Part shown: piece by piece, positions 25,529 to 35,200 of the stretch | Layout: every line of letters begins with the position of its first letter | Numbering within the stretch: the stretch's first letter is position 1 | The notes under the pieces: model-generated | Told to the model about the DNA's origin: nothing | What the model saw: only the letters and a program-made list of their open reading frames with translations | The model's database searches: none | Source: Labrenzia sp. THAF82 | Lineage (GTDB): Bacteria > Pseudomonadota > Alphaproteobacteria > Rhizobiales > Stappiaceae | NCBI RefSeq assembly: GCF_009363435.1 | Contig: NZ_CP045354.1 | Span: 2,880,501 to 2,944,500 of the forward strand | DNA: 64,000 bases | Direction of reading: 5' to 3' | Translations under genes and position numbers: made by a program

Positions 25529-26503
25529 GTGAGTGAGCCGTTCCCCTCGTTGGATCAGCTGCGCAAGGGTGGCAAACGCACCCTTGCGCGTATGCTGACA
25601 CGCCTTGAAACCGGTGCAGGCGCACGGGAAACCGCAGTTTTCCTGGACAGCGTCTGTTCAGAACCCCAGGCACAGGTTATCGGCCTTACAGGCCCACCTG
25701 GTGTTGGAAAATCGAGCCTTACAGATGCTTTGATCAAATCCTTTCGTAAGGAGGGATTGCGCGTCGCCGTACTCGCCATTGATCCGTCCTCGATCATTAC
25801 GGGCGGTGCCCTCTTGGGTGACAGAACCCGACTGAAGACCGATCCTGAAGATGACAAGGTTTTTGTCCGCTCCATGGCTGCGAGAGACAGGCTAGGCGGC
25901 TTGTCGGATCACTCGGTTGCGGCCATTGCCTTGCTAAGGGCCGTCTGCGACAGGGTAATTGTTGAAACCGTTGGTATCGGCCAATCCGAGGGCGATCTGA
26001 AACAGGCCGCCGACACGGTTGTTCTTTGCATTCAGCCTGGTTCCGGCGACAGTCTGCAATTCATGAAAGCGGGTATCATGGAACTCCCCGATGTGGTGGC
26101 GGTGACCAAGTCAGACATGGGGCCATTGGCACGGCGGGCGGCCTCGGACGTTGCCGGCGCACTCTCTTTAAGCAGTATTGGCAGCGAAGGCTGGCAAGTT
26201 CCCGTGCAACAGGTTTCGGCCCAAACGGGCGAGGGAATTGCAGAGCTGGTGAACCAGATGGGGCTGCATAGACAGCACCTTGAGAGCGAAGAGCGGCTAA
26301 ATCAGCGTCGCAGACGTCAACACCAGGCGTGGTTTCAAGACATGGTTCGCACTGAATTTGGTCAGTCCGGCGTGGCACTCCTGACACGAACCATAGGTCA
26401 AGATCTGCTCTCAAGAGCTGAAACCGCTCCTTTCTTGAGCTTTTGGATCTTGTCGTCTGAGATCAAGGAACGTCTCAACTCGAGCTGTAATCCAGGACGT
26501 TAG
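25529..26503 (+). CDS. meaB: MeaB/ArgK G-protein chaperone of methylmalonyl-CoA mutase
   Basis: The 324-aa protein (GTG start with AGGAAAAG upstream) is a P-loop GTPase: GLTGPPGVGKSSLTDALI is the Walker A loop. LAIDPSSIITGGALLGDRTRL and VRSMAARDRLGGLS are MeaB switch motifs, and TKSD is the guanine-specificity motif. It loads and repairs adenosylcobalamin in methylmalonyl-CoA mutase. No mutase gene is adjacent. It follows ppdK by 40 bp and may share its transcript. Its stop overlaps that of the convergent GGDEF-EAL gene in the tetramer TTAG. Confidence 0.94.
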   Translation: MSEPFPSLDQLRKGGKRTLARMLTRLETGAGARETAVFLDSVCSEPQAQVIGLTGPPGVGKSSLTDALIKSFRKEGLRVAVLAIDPSSIITGGALLGDRTRLKTDPEDDKVFVRSMAARDRLGGLSDHSVAAIALLRAVCDRVIVETVGIGQSEGDLKQAADTVVLCIQPGSGDSLQFMKAGIMELPDVVAVTKSDMGPLARRAASDVAGALSLSSIGSEGWQVPVQQVSAQTGEGIAELVNQMGLHRQHLESEERLNQRRRRQHQAWFQDMVRTEFGQSGVALLTRTIGQDLLSRAETAPFLSFWILSSEIKERLNSSCNPGR

Positions 26504-28779
26504 CTGCCCAAGGCTCTGGGCTGGTAATTGAGATCGGTTTCATAGTCGTTGCTGTCAGTTCCCTGAAAGTCTTCCAGGAATTTTGACAGAGCAGCACCCG
26601 AAAGCGGCCGCGAAATGAAATAGCCTTGCATTCTGTGGCAGTCGTGATCCTGGAGAAAACGGATCTGCTGCGCCGTTTCAATACCCTCGGCGACGATTGT
26701 CATGCCAAGCGCTTTGCCAAGCTGAATGATCGAGACGAGAATAGCCTCAGCTTCCGCATTGCCGTTCATGTCGGAAACAAAGTCCCTGTCGATTTTCAGG
26801 GTGTCGAACGGGAACCGGCGAAGATAACTCAAGCTTGAATAACCCGACCCGAAATCGTCGAGCGCAACTTTGACGCCGAGGTTCTTAAGGCGGCGCAGCG
26901 CCTTCAAAACGCTATCGTTTCGCCCGGCGAAAACCGTTTCGGTCACTTCGATCTCAAGTCGCTGCGGAGGCAGATTGTTGGCTGCCAGGATCGCCATGAC
27001 TTTTTCAACGAAGCGCGGATGCTTGAACTGGTTTGGTGAGACGTTGACTGACACAACGATCCCTGGCCAGTCATGCGCCTTGGCGCAGGCCTTGTTCAGA
27101 ACCCAGATGCCCAGATCATTGATGAGACCGGTCTCTTCGGCAACAGGGATAAACTGTGCCGGAGAAACGACTGTTCCATCTTCCCGTGTCCAGCGCGCGA
27201 GCGCTTCGACAGAAACAATGCGCTTCGCGGTCGTGTCCGACTGAGGCTGGTAGGCTAGGTCAAGCTTGTCGTTCTTCAGGGCAAGGCGCAGCTCGCGGGA
27301 CATTTCGTCCTTTGACTGCACCTGTTGTTCCATAGAGGGTTCAAAGAACGAGCGGCGGCTGCGGCCGTTTTCCTTGGCGTCATAAAGCGCGATATCAGCC
27401 TTGCGCAGCAGTTCGTCCGGGTCGTTTCCGTCACGAGGGGCAATAGCGGCCCCCATCGACATGCTGGCGAATATCTCGCGGCGTCCGATCATGATCGGGC
27501 GTCCAATCTCGTCATGGACCTGATCAAGAATGTATTCCAGCCATTCTTCGCTTTCACAATCCTTGAGAACCATCGCGAATTCGTCGCCGCTGATACGTGC
27601 AACGATCCCACTTTCGGGAATGACATGGCGGAGGCGCTTGGCAACGGCCATGATGACCTTATCTCCGGCCGAATGGCCAAGCGTGTCGTTGATGTCCTTG
27701 AAGTGGTCAAGGTCGATATAGACAACAGCTGTATTTGAGCCGTTCAGGATACTTTCCTCGAGGATGTCAGACAGCAGAGCGTGAAATCTGGCACGGTTCG
27801 GCAAGCCAGAAAGGGCATCGTGACGTGAGGTGTGAACTGCGTTAGCCTCGCTTCGTGCAAGGCGCTTGGTCATCTGCCGGGTAAACATGGTGACCGCTAT
27901 CACCACAGCCGCGATCATGAATGCAGCCAGCGCCAGGAAAGGGTTGATCCGGCGCATCATCTGCGTACCTGGCTGAGCTGACTGCCAGGCAAGGACGCCG
28001 ACATCGTCACCGCGAGGCGATCTCAGCAAATATTGGCCGACACCCGGGCGAGGGGCCTGAATATTGGCCAGGACGAAGCCGTCCAGCCGGGACATTTCCG
28101 CAATGCCCTTGAGTTTTTCGCCGCGCAGGGGAACAAGGCTGACCAGAACCGAAGGCGGTCTGCGCATCGGCGAGATCGATTGGATCTGTTGCATGACAGC
28201 TGCGGCGCTGAACAGATGCGGCTCACCCTGAAGCGAGACAATGCCGGTTTCGGCAATCGATCGCCTGGCATCGCTGCTCTTGGGTACAAAACTGAAAAGG
28301 CCGGAGGGTGTTTTGCGAAAAGAAGTAATGTATCTCGCACGTACCTTGGCAATGGACGGCTTCAGGCTGTGCAAGACTTCCGGGGTCATCCACTTGCTGG
28401 TGTAGTTCTGGGCGTAGATCTGCTGAACTTCGAAGTCCCGGTTGATCAGGACACCCTTTGTGAAGCGGTGGTTCTGGAACAGCCAGTGCATCACATTGTT
28501 GAAGATCCAGCTCTCGTCCGGGTCATCCTGGTTGACCTCGTGATAAGCGTCGTCCCAGATGACGACACCGGTCTGTTGTTTGACAAGGTAGTTTCTGGTC
28601 AGCTCGAGCGCGCCGTTTATCAGCCGCTCCTGAGATTGTTCGGCAGTCCGGTCCGACAACCTCGCGGACCAGTGCATCAGCCCGAAAATCCCAAGAACGG
28701 ATGTCAAGACCACCGCGACCATCGGTACGATGATCGCGTTGGCAATGCGTCCGCCAGAATTTTTGGTCGAGTTTTGCAT
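26500..28779 (-). CDS. CHASE4-GGDEF-EAL cyclic-di-GMP enzyme
   Basis: Using ATG 28779 the product is 759 aa. Two membrane helices (about residues 15-38 and 275-300) enclose a periplasmic CHASE4 domain (GVVIWDDAYHEVNQDDPDESWIFNNVMHWLFQNHRF). The GGDEF domain has an active-type SGDEF motif and LSGLPNRARFHALL. The EAL domain keeps EALARW, NVSPNQF, EVTET, DDFGSGYSSLSYL, KIDRDFV and MQGYFISRPL, so phosphodiesterase activity is likely. I see no RxxD inhibitory site before SGDEF. The protein would convert an external signal into a change of c-di-GMP. Being 3.1 kb upstream of a giant adhesin, it may influence adhesion; that is inference. A TTG start at 28815 is possible but less likely. Confidence 0.92.
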   Translation of the reverse strand: MQNSTKNSGGRIANAIIVPMVAVVLTSVLGIFGLMHWSARLSDRTAEQSQERLINGALELTRNYLVKQQTGVVIWDDAYHEVNQDDPDESWIFNNVMHWLFQNHRFTKGVLINRDFEVQQIYAQNYTSKWMTPEVLHSLKPSIAKVRARYITSFRKTPSGLFSFVPKSSDARRSIAETGIVSLQGEPHLFSAAAVMQQIQSISPMRRPPSVLVSLVPLRGEKLKGIAEMSRLDGFVLANIQAPRPGVGQYLLRSPRGDDVGVLAWQSAQPGTQMMRRINPFLALAAFMIAAVVIAVTMFTRQMTKRLARSEANAVHTSRHDALSGLPNRARFHALLSDILEESILNGSNTAVVYIDLDHFKDINDTLGHSAGDKVIMAVAKRLRHVIPESGIVARISGDEFAMVLKDCESEEWLEYILDQVHDEIGRPIMIGRREIFASMSMGAAIAPRDGNDPDELLRKADIALYDAKENGRSRRSFFEPSMEQQVQSKDEMSRELRLALKNDKLDLAYQPQSDTTAKRIVSVEALARWTREDGTVVSPAQFIPVAEETGLINDLGIWVLNKACAKAHDWPGIVVSVNVSPNQFKHPRFVEKVMAILAANNLPPQRLEIEVTETVFAGRNDSVLKALRRLKNLGVKVALDDFGSGYSSLSYLRRFPFDTLKIDRDFVSDMNGNAEAEAILVSIIQLGKALGMTIVAEGIETAQQIRFLQDHDCHRMQGYFISRPLSGAALSKFLEDFQGTDSNDYETDLNYQPRALGS

Positions 28780-28958
28780 ACAAGGGCCCGGTTGTTTCAG
28801 GCCGAGTATTGCCAAATCAGGTTAAGGAAAGTCCCTTATGACTTGGTAAAAAACGCGTAAATACGGATGCTTAGCCAAGTAGTGACGGAAATAACGCTTG
28901 GTGATAGTTGCCGGCAGTGATCCGGCGTAACCGCGTTTATGCATCTTGTCGGCGCAAA

Positions 28959-29657
28959 TCAGATCAATTGCAGCCCGCGCATACTGACATTGTTTCTCAG
29001 GCCAACAATGATGTGATCGTGAACTTCGACGCCAAGCGGTTTTGCGATATCGATGATTTTTTGGGTCATCTGGATGTCTGCACGGGAAGGGGTCGGATCG
29101 CCTGAAGGGTGATTGTGAACGAGAATGAGGGCCGTTGCGGAGTGTTCAAGAGCCCGACGGATCACTTCACGCGGATAAACCGGGGTGTGGTCGACGGTAC
29201 CGGTCTGCTGGACCTCATCGGCAATAAGGCCGTTTTTCTTGTCGAGGAACAGAACTCGGAATTCTTCTACCGTTGAGTGTTCCATGGACACTTGCAGATA
29301 GTCGATTACTTTCGACCATGAATCCAACAAGCGCCGCTCGTCCAGCTCTGCCTTGTGGTAGCGCACAATAGCTGCATGAACGGCTTTCAATGTGTCTACG
29401 CTGACATCGGAAAGACCATTGATCTCCTTGAGCCGCTCCCGTGGCGCGGCAAGTGCGGCCGAAAACGACCCGAACCGTTGCAGCAGTGCCTTGGCAATTG
29501 GCTTGGTGTCCTGGCGGGGTAGCGCGGAGAACAATAGGAATTCAAGAAGCTCATAGTCGGCAAGACCTTGCTCGCCAGTCTTTCGAAACCGGTCGCGCAA
29601 TCGTTGGCGATGGCCTTTGTGGCTGGCGGTTGCGCTGCCGGACTTGGCTTCGTTCAT
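28959..29657 (-). CDS. radC: RadC family JAB-domain protein
   Basis: The ATG at 29657 gives 232 aa. An N-terminal helix-hairpin-helix part ([44 protein letters not shown]) precedes a JAB1/MPN metalloprotease-like domain with [28 protein letters not shown], a complete JAMM motif. Family members were once thought to be DNA repair proteins, but this function is doubtful; they often occur on mobile elements. An in-frame ATG at 29729 would overlap map by 65 bp. The preferred start is 7 bp after the map stop, consistent with an operon. Confidence 0.92.
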   Translation of the reverse strand: MNEAKSGSATASHKGHRQRLRDRFRKTGEQGLADYELLEFLLFSALPRQDTKPIAKALLQRFGSFSAALAAPRERLKEINGLSDVSVDTLKAVHAAIVRYHKAELDERRLLDSWSKVIDYLQVSMEHSTVEEFRVLFLDKKNGLIADEVQQTGTVDHTPVYPREVIRRALEHSATALILVHNHPSGDPTPSRADIQMTQKIIDIAKPLGVEVHDHIIVGLRNNVSMRGLQLI

Positions 29658-29664
29658 TGCGATC

Positions 29665-30495
29665 TTAAGCCGCCGGGCGACCGGGTTTGTGAAGACCCTT
29701 GGGTGATGTCGTGAAAATCTGGCAGCCATCCGGCGTTATGCCGATCGAGTGCTCGAATTGTGCCGACAGCGAACGGTCACGCGTCACAGCGGTCCATCCA
29801 TCGCTCAAGACCTTCACATGCGGCCGGCCGAGATTGACCATTGGCTCGATTGTGAAAATCATGCCCGGCTTCAGTTCCACGCCTTCACCTGGGCGACCGT
29901 AGTGCAGGATGTTTGGCGTGTCGTGGAAAAGCAGCCCGAGGCCGTGCCCGCAAAAGTCACGGACGACCGAGCAACGCTGGGCTTCCACATAGGTCTGGAT
30001 TGCAGCGCCGATGTCCCCTGTTGTGTTGCCGGGTTTGGCGGCCTCGATACCGCGCATCAGCGATTCATAAGTCACGTCGATCAGCCGCTCGGATGCGCGC
30101 TTCAACTGACCGACCGGATACATGCGGCTGGAATCGCCGTGCCACCCGTCCAGGATCAAGGTCACGTCGATATTGACGATGTCGCCTTCGCGCAGGGCCT
30201 TGTTGTTGGGAATGCCGTGGCAGACAACGTGATTGATCGATGTACAGCTGGATTTAGTGTAGCCGCGATAATTCAGCGTTGCCGGAATGGCGTCGTTGTC
30301 CATGCCGAACTGATACACGAAGTCGTCGATTGCCTGGGTTGTCACACCCGGCTTCACGATGTCGGCAAGCGCGTCGAGACAAGTCGCCGTCAGTTGTCCG
30401 GCGCGCATCATTCCTTCGAAATCCTCTGGTCCGTAAAGACGCACTTGACCTGTATTTTTCAAAGGTGCTTCTGCGGCATCAATGTAGCTGACCAT
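29665..30495 (-). CDS. map: Methionine aminopeptidase, type I
   Basis: This 276-aa enzyme removes initiator methionine from new proteins. The five metal ligands are in place: two Asp in [23 protein letters not shown], His in [15 protein letters not shown], Glu in FTIEPMVN, and Glu in [11 protein letters not shown]. The substrate His lies in [12 protein letters not shown]. The length is that of a type I enzyme with a short N-terminal extension. The radC gene follows 7 bp later on the same strand. Confidence 0.97.
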   Translation of the reverse strand: MVSYIDAAEAPLKNTGQVRLYGPEDFEGMMRAGQLTATCLDALADIVKPGVTTQAIDDFVYQFGMDNDAIPATLNYRGYTKSSCTSINHVVCHGIPNNKALREGDIVNIDVTLILDGWHGDSSRMYPVGQLKRASERLIDVTYESLMRGIEAAKPGNTTGDIGAAIQTYVEAQRCSVVRDFCGHGLGLLFHDTPNILHYGRPGEGVELKPGMIFTIEPMVNLGRPHVKVLSDGWTAVTRDRSLSAQFEHSIGITPDGCQIFTTSPKGLHKPGRPAA

Positions 30496-30720
30496 GGACT
30501 GTCCGTCTTTTTGATTGTCTCGCGCTGGGTTCGTGCCGACCCGGCCTTCCGGCGCTTATTGCAATAGGTTTTGTATCTGTTCACATACAGTCCCGAGCGG
30601 GCAATTTCCAGTTTTTGATCACGTAAAATCAACCTTGCGGGGATACGGTCATCTCCGCGCAGGAATTCTGATCGCGCTCGCTTGCGATTTTCAAAGAAGG
30701 TCGTTAGGTGAGGGGGAAGA

Positions 30721-30806
30721 GCGGGCGTGGTGGAATTGGTATACACAACAGACTTAAAATCTGTCGGCCCTAGGCCATGCGGGTTCAAGTCCCGCCGTCC
30801 GCACCA
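30721..30806 (+). tRNA. tRNA-Leu (anticodon UAA)
   Basis: An 86-nt tRNA with acceptor stem GCGGGCG paired to CGTCCGC, D-loop GGTGGAATTGGTA, anticodon stem ACAGA/TCTGT around the loop CTTAAAA (anticodon TAA), a long class II variable arm, T-loop GGTTCAAGTCC and an encoded CCA end. It reads UUA. The tRNA stands just before a 1-kb gene-free stretch and the giant adhesin gene. Confidence 0.96.
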
Positions 30807-31479
30807 AACAGGTTTCTGAACTTTGACATAGCATCAACTTGGCGATGTCAAAGTCACTTGAGTTTTGTCTGCGAAAGCGTCGGCGCTCTGGAGGACAAAC
30901 GCATTCTTGCTGTTTGCTTCCGAGATGAACACTGCGACCTGCGATGCTATTTTGTCGCGATCAGTTCAAAAGTCCTTACTGTGCTGCCGATAGGTGATCA
31001 GGGCGTTTGCGTCTGTCTTCCGTTCTCTGGTCACTTGGAAGAGCTTCCGGCATTGAGTTCAAGTGCGCTTGACAACATCTTCAAACCGACTGGCTTCCCT
31101 TAGCGTCCCGACTTGGATCTACCAGTGCTTCTTGGCGAGGTGGGTGGGAAACAGAGCTCAACCTCCAGTTTCTGGCCGGCTCAATAGCCAATCCTTTTCC
31201 AATGCAAATAGCGAGACAGGAGAAAGCGATTTCTCCGAGGTGCTCAAGAGTGAAGATGTCTAAAAATGTCAATTAAAACAGGGCCTTAATTTCGTTTTTG
31301 AAGTCGCCGGACGGAGGGCGGCTAAGTTTCCCGCAAGATCCTAATTTAAAAGACCGGAAAGAGCGCTTTGCATTGAGAAAAAGCGTCAATCTAGCAAAGG
31401 ACAAACGCGCCTCAGGGTTGTGAATGATGTCAGGCTCCAACGGTTCTTGTTTCCAGTAGTTTTTCAAACTTGATGAAAA
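30807..31479. other. Gene-free spacer after tRNA-Leu
   Basis: About 670 bp hold no recognisable gene. Several short frames occur (30777-31103 overlapping the tRNA, and 31273-31467 on the minus strand), but none has a ribosome site or known motif. The base composition is close to that of the flanks. I see no integrase and no obvious copy of the tRNA 3' end. Confidence 0.55.
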
Positions 31480-31866
31480 TGATTACGTATTAACCATGTG
31501 AACATTTTTTCGTTTTTCTCAATTGTAAAGAATATCTGTCAATTATTTCCGAATACATTATATTTTTTTCTTAATTAGTATTCAAACACGCAAATTTTTT
31601 GATATCTTTTATAGTATAATAATTTAGACTAAACTATTGCGATTGTAGTCGGTTGCATTTTCTTTTCACGGTTTGACGCATTAAGGAATTCCGGCAGTTC
31701 TACCTTCCTTCATCTATAGGTTGCGTTGCGATTTACGTTGCGGACAATCACCTCAGTGACGGCGTTTACCTTTAATAAAGTTAATAAAACTTTGGGTTTT
31801 ATATAGGGTGAAAAAACTGTAAACATTCCTCAGTGGGTTTTATGAAAAAGTACCGAGTGTTTCGCT
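31480..31866 (+). promoter_or_regulatory. AT-rich promoter and leader of the giant adhesin gene
   Basis: The first 200 bp or so are strikingly AT-rich, with runs such as CATTTTTTCGTTTTTCTC and TTATATTTTTTTCTTAATTAG. A TATAAT at 31615-31620 is a candidate -10 box, but no good -35 lies 17 bp before it. Closer to the gene, AAAGTT (31777-31782) and AACTTT (31788-31793) form a small inverted repeat. The start codon at 31867 has no strong ribosome site. Such an AT-rich leader could be a target for a silencer such as MucR; this is inference. Confidence 0.45.
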
Positions 31867-31874
31867 ATGAATGA
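31842..31874 (+). CDS. Possible 10-codon upstream frame overlapping the adhesin start
   Basis: ATG 31842 opens the frame MKKYRVFRYE followed by TGA at 31872-31874. It is out of frame with, and overlaps, the adhesin ATG at 31867. The overlap could couple translation of the giant protein to a short leader. Such a frame could also arise by chance. Confidence 0.25.
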   Translation: MKKYRVFRYE

Positions 31875-32260
31875 ATTTGTTCGGATTGCACAGCTCTCTA
31901 ATGACGCGACTTCAGGAGGAGACGGTGGAGGAGGAAACCCCTCTGATCCCCTTGTTCTTTCCCGGCCATCGGCACAGCAAAGTGTCGTTTCGCTTCGACA
32001 GTCAGGGCAACTTGTTGACTTCCGGCAAATCCTGAACGAGGACATTTCGTTCATCCGAATCGGTGACGATCTCCAGATGATTTTCGCCGATGGTGGAATG
32101 ATCATCGTGCAGGGCTTCTTCGACGGAGACGGCGCGTCGCAGGTCGGTATCGTCTTCGATGGCGAAACGATTTCCATTGACGATTTTGTAACGGCTGCGA
32201 ACCCACAGACTGCCGACGAGATCCAGACTGCTGCCGGCGAAACCAGCAATCTGGCAACTG
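31867..32260 (+). other. Adhesin N-terminal retention module with TAAG motif
   Basis: Residues 1-131 have beta-rich sequence (FIRIGDDLQMIFADGGMIIVQGFF) followed by DEIQTAAGETSN. In LapA, LapG cuts between the two alanines of a TAAG/PAAG-type motif about 110 residues from the N terminus. Here the motif is at residues 121-124, in the expected place. A second di-alanine, VTAAN at 108-112, is a less likely alternative. Confidence 0.75.
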
Positions 32261-35200
32261 CACTCGGTGGACCGCAGGGCTCGGGACAGAATTTCGAAGA
32301 CACTCAGATCGGTGCTCTGGGCGACGGTCTTGGTTTCGGTGACCTGCTTGACGGCGGCGGCCCGGGTGGCGACGGCGGCCCTGACAACGAATTCATCGAC
32401 GGAGAAGTGGACACGGTTCCGGAAATCGGTACGCCCGATGTGGGGGATCTGGCCGAGGCTGATCTCTTTGAAGGCGACACGCCACTTTCGTTCACGGGAA
32501 GCCTGGATCTCGATTTTGGCGATAATGCCGGAACAGACCTCAGCTTGGAATTTGACCTCTCCAATTTGCCGACGGATGTCACCTCCGATGGCTCACCGCT
32601 GACCTTCACCATCACCGACAATGCCGAGGGTGATGGCGGACAAACCCTGACAGCCACGAAGACGGGCACCACCGAAGTCGTTTTCACGGTGACCCTCGAC
32701 ATCATCACGCTGCCGAATGGCAATGCCGGTGGCAACTACATTTTTGAGCTTTTCGGCAATCTGGATCACGTTGCGGTCGGTGAAGACAATGTGCTTCCAT
32801 TGACCTTCGGCTTTATCGCGACGGACGGAGACAATTTCTCTCCTGACAGCGCGACATCCGAGTTTACTGTCAACATCACCGACGATGTTCTGACGATTGG
32901 TGATGCCGACGCAACATCCGTTGACGAAGAAGGCCTGGCCGACGGCAACGTCGATAGCGGCTATGATGGCGACCTTCCCGGCGCGGCGCTCACGTCGACA
33001 GGCGATCTCGCCATTGATTGGGGTGCTGATGATGCCAATCCAACCGATGGCGGCGGTCTTGGCGACCGGTCTGTTGCCTTTGATGCAAGCCAGCCCGGAC
33101 TAACCGGTCTGACATCCAATGGTCTGGCGGTCACGGTCGCAATCCTGACCGACGGAACGCTGGTTGGATACACGGGAGCCACAGAACCGACGGCCACTTC
33201 CGACGCCGGTGTCGTGTTTTTTGCAACACTGTCCGATGCCGACAGCGGCAGCTATGTCTTTACTGTTGTCGACAATCTTGACCACCCGGCAGCCGATACC
33301 GAAGACGATATCGTTCTGGAGTTCGCATATACCGCGACGGATGGCGACGGCGATACAGCTTCCTCGACCTTCCAGGTGACGGTGGACGACGATGCACCGG
33401 TTATCGGTGAACCGGAAGTGTTGGATTCCATTATCACCCAGACTTTCGATTCTGGTGAAGTGAATGTTGCGATACCAGTCGGTGGTGATGGTAATGAAGT
33501 CACTGTTACTTCCACGATCGACATTGCGGCGACTGGAACCATCCAAGATGTCAATGTATCTTTGGATATCCAGCATTCGTTTCTGTCTGATCTGGAAATA
33601 ACGCTGATTGCACCTGATGGAACGCGGATTGCACTGATTTTCGATCAGGGAGGGCGAGGCGGCGCAGATGGTGTCATCACGCTTGATGACGAAGCCTCGC
33701 TGAGTTTCGACACCGCATTCGCGCCCTATGCAGGTGTATGGCGGCCGACTGAGGATGCGCTCTCCGGTCTGGACGGGCTGGAACAGGCCGGCACTTGGAC
33801 GCTGGAAATTTTTGACGATTTCTTGGCCGAAGATGGTGGTGAGCTGCGTTCCTGGTCGCTTGAAATCGAGTCGAGTTCACCTGTCAATGCGATCGTTGAT
33901 GAAGATGATCTTTTGCGTGCCAATGGTGATTTGACCGATGGCAACGCTGATAGACAAACTGGTGATGCGGATACCGTCACCGATGCAACGTTGGATGCGG
34001 ATACGGATCCAACCACGGTCTACGGCGACCTTGCGATTTCTTGGGGGGCGGACAATGCCAACAGCGTCGAAGACGGTGGCACGTCGATCGGCAATGGCGA
34101 CCGCGCGATTACGTTCTCCGCTGATGCGATTGCCGGTCTTGAAGCTGCCGGACTGACCTCTAACGGGGAAGTCGTTTCCTATAGCCTGAATGAACCTGAA
34201 AACGATTTATTGACGGCGACAGCCGGAGACCGCGTTGTTTTCACAGTCGAACTTTTTGATAGGGACAACGGTTCGTTCAAATTCGATCTGCAAGACGCAC
34301 TGGATCATCCCGAAGGCAGGGATGAGAACGACCTTGTCCTGGAATTTGAATTTGTTGCAACTGACAGTGACGGCGACACTTCAACATCGTCCTTTTCCGT
34401 TGCAGTGGATGATGACGTTGCGGTTGTCGGAGATGCAACACTTTTTGACTTTGACGGCCGTGCAGTCGGTACCTTCGAGTCCGGCGACATCAATATTCCA
34501 ATTCCGGCAACCGGATCCAGCGCGACCATTACGTCGACGATTGAAATTGCAGACGTTGGAGCCATTCAAGATTTGGATATCTCAATTGATATCCTGCATA
34601 CGTTTTTTGAAGACCTTCAAATCACATTGATTGCACCTGACGGCACTCGGATTGCCTTGGTTTTCAATGAAGACGGTGGGGTTGCAAACGGTGTAATCAC
34701 TCTCGATGATGAGGCCGCGCAAAGCTTCAGTGCAGCGTCACAGCCCTTTTCTGGTGTATGGCGGCCGACTGAAGACGCGCTTTCCAGTCTGGATGGCTTT
34801 GAACAGTCTGGGACTTGGACACTTGAGATCGTTGATAGTACCCCGGCACAGGACGGTGGCGAACTACGCTCCTGGAGCCTGAACATAGATGCAGATGCAT
34901 CGACACAGGTAAATGCGGTTGTTGATGAAGACGACCTTGCCGTCGGCAACAACAACGACGCAACCGGAGACGACGCCCCCCAGACAAATACAGACCTTGA
35001 TGGCGACGGTGATGCCACAACTGTCTATGGAGATCTGGAAATCTCCTGGGGTGCGGATGATGGCAACAGGGATGAAGATGGTGGGTCTTCAACGGGTGCG
35101 GGCGACAGAGCTGTTACATTTGCAGCGGATGCGATCGCTGCTCTGACAAGCCGCGGACTGACCTCCCACGGCGAAGAAATTACCTACAGCCTCAACAGCA

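Noticed and set aside
26500..28779. The CHASE4-GGDEF-EAL protein considered as the missing LapD
   Set aside because: LapD has degenerate GGDEF and EAL domains and a different periplasmic domain. Here the catalytic motifs look active and the sensor is CHASE4.
30777..31103. A 108-codon frame starting inside the tRNA-Leu
   Set aside because: Its start lies within the tRNA and the product has no motif or ribosome site.
31273..31467. A 64-codon minus-strand frame upstream of the adhesin
   Set aside because: No ribosome site, no similarity recognised, and it sits in a spacer.
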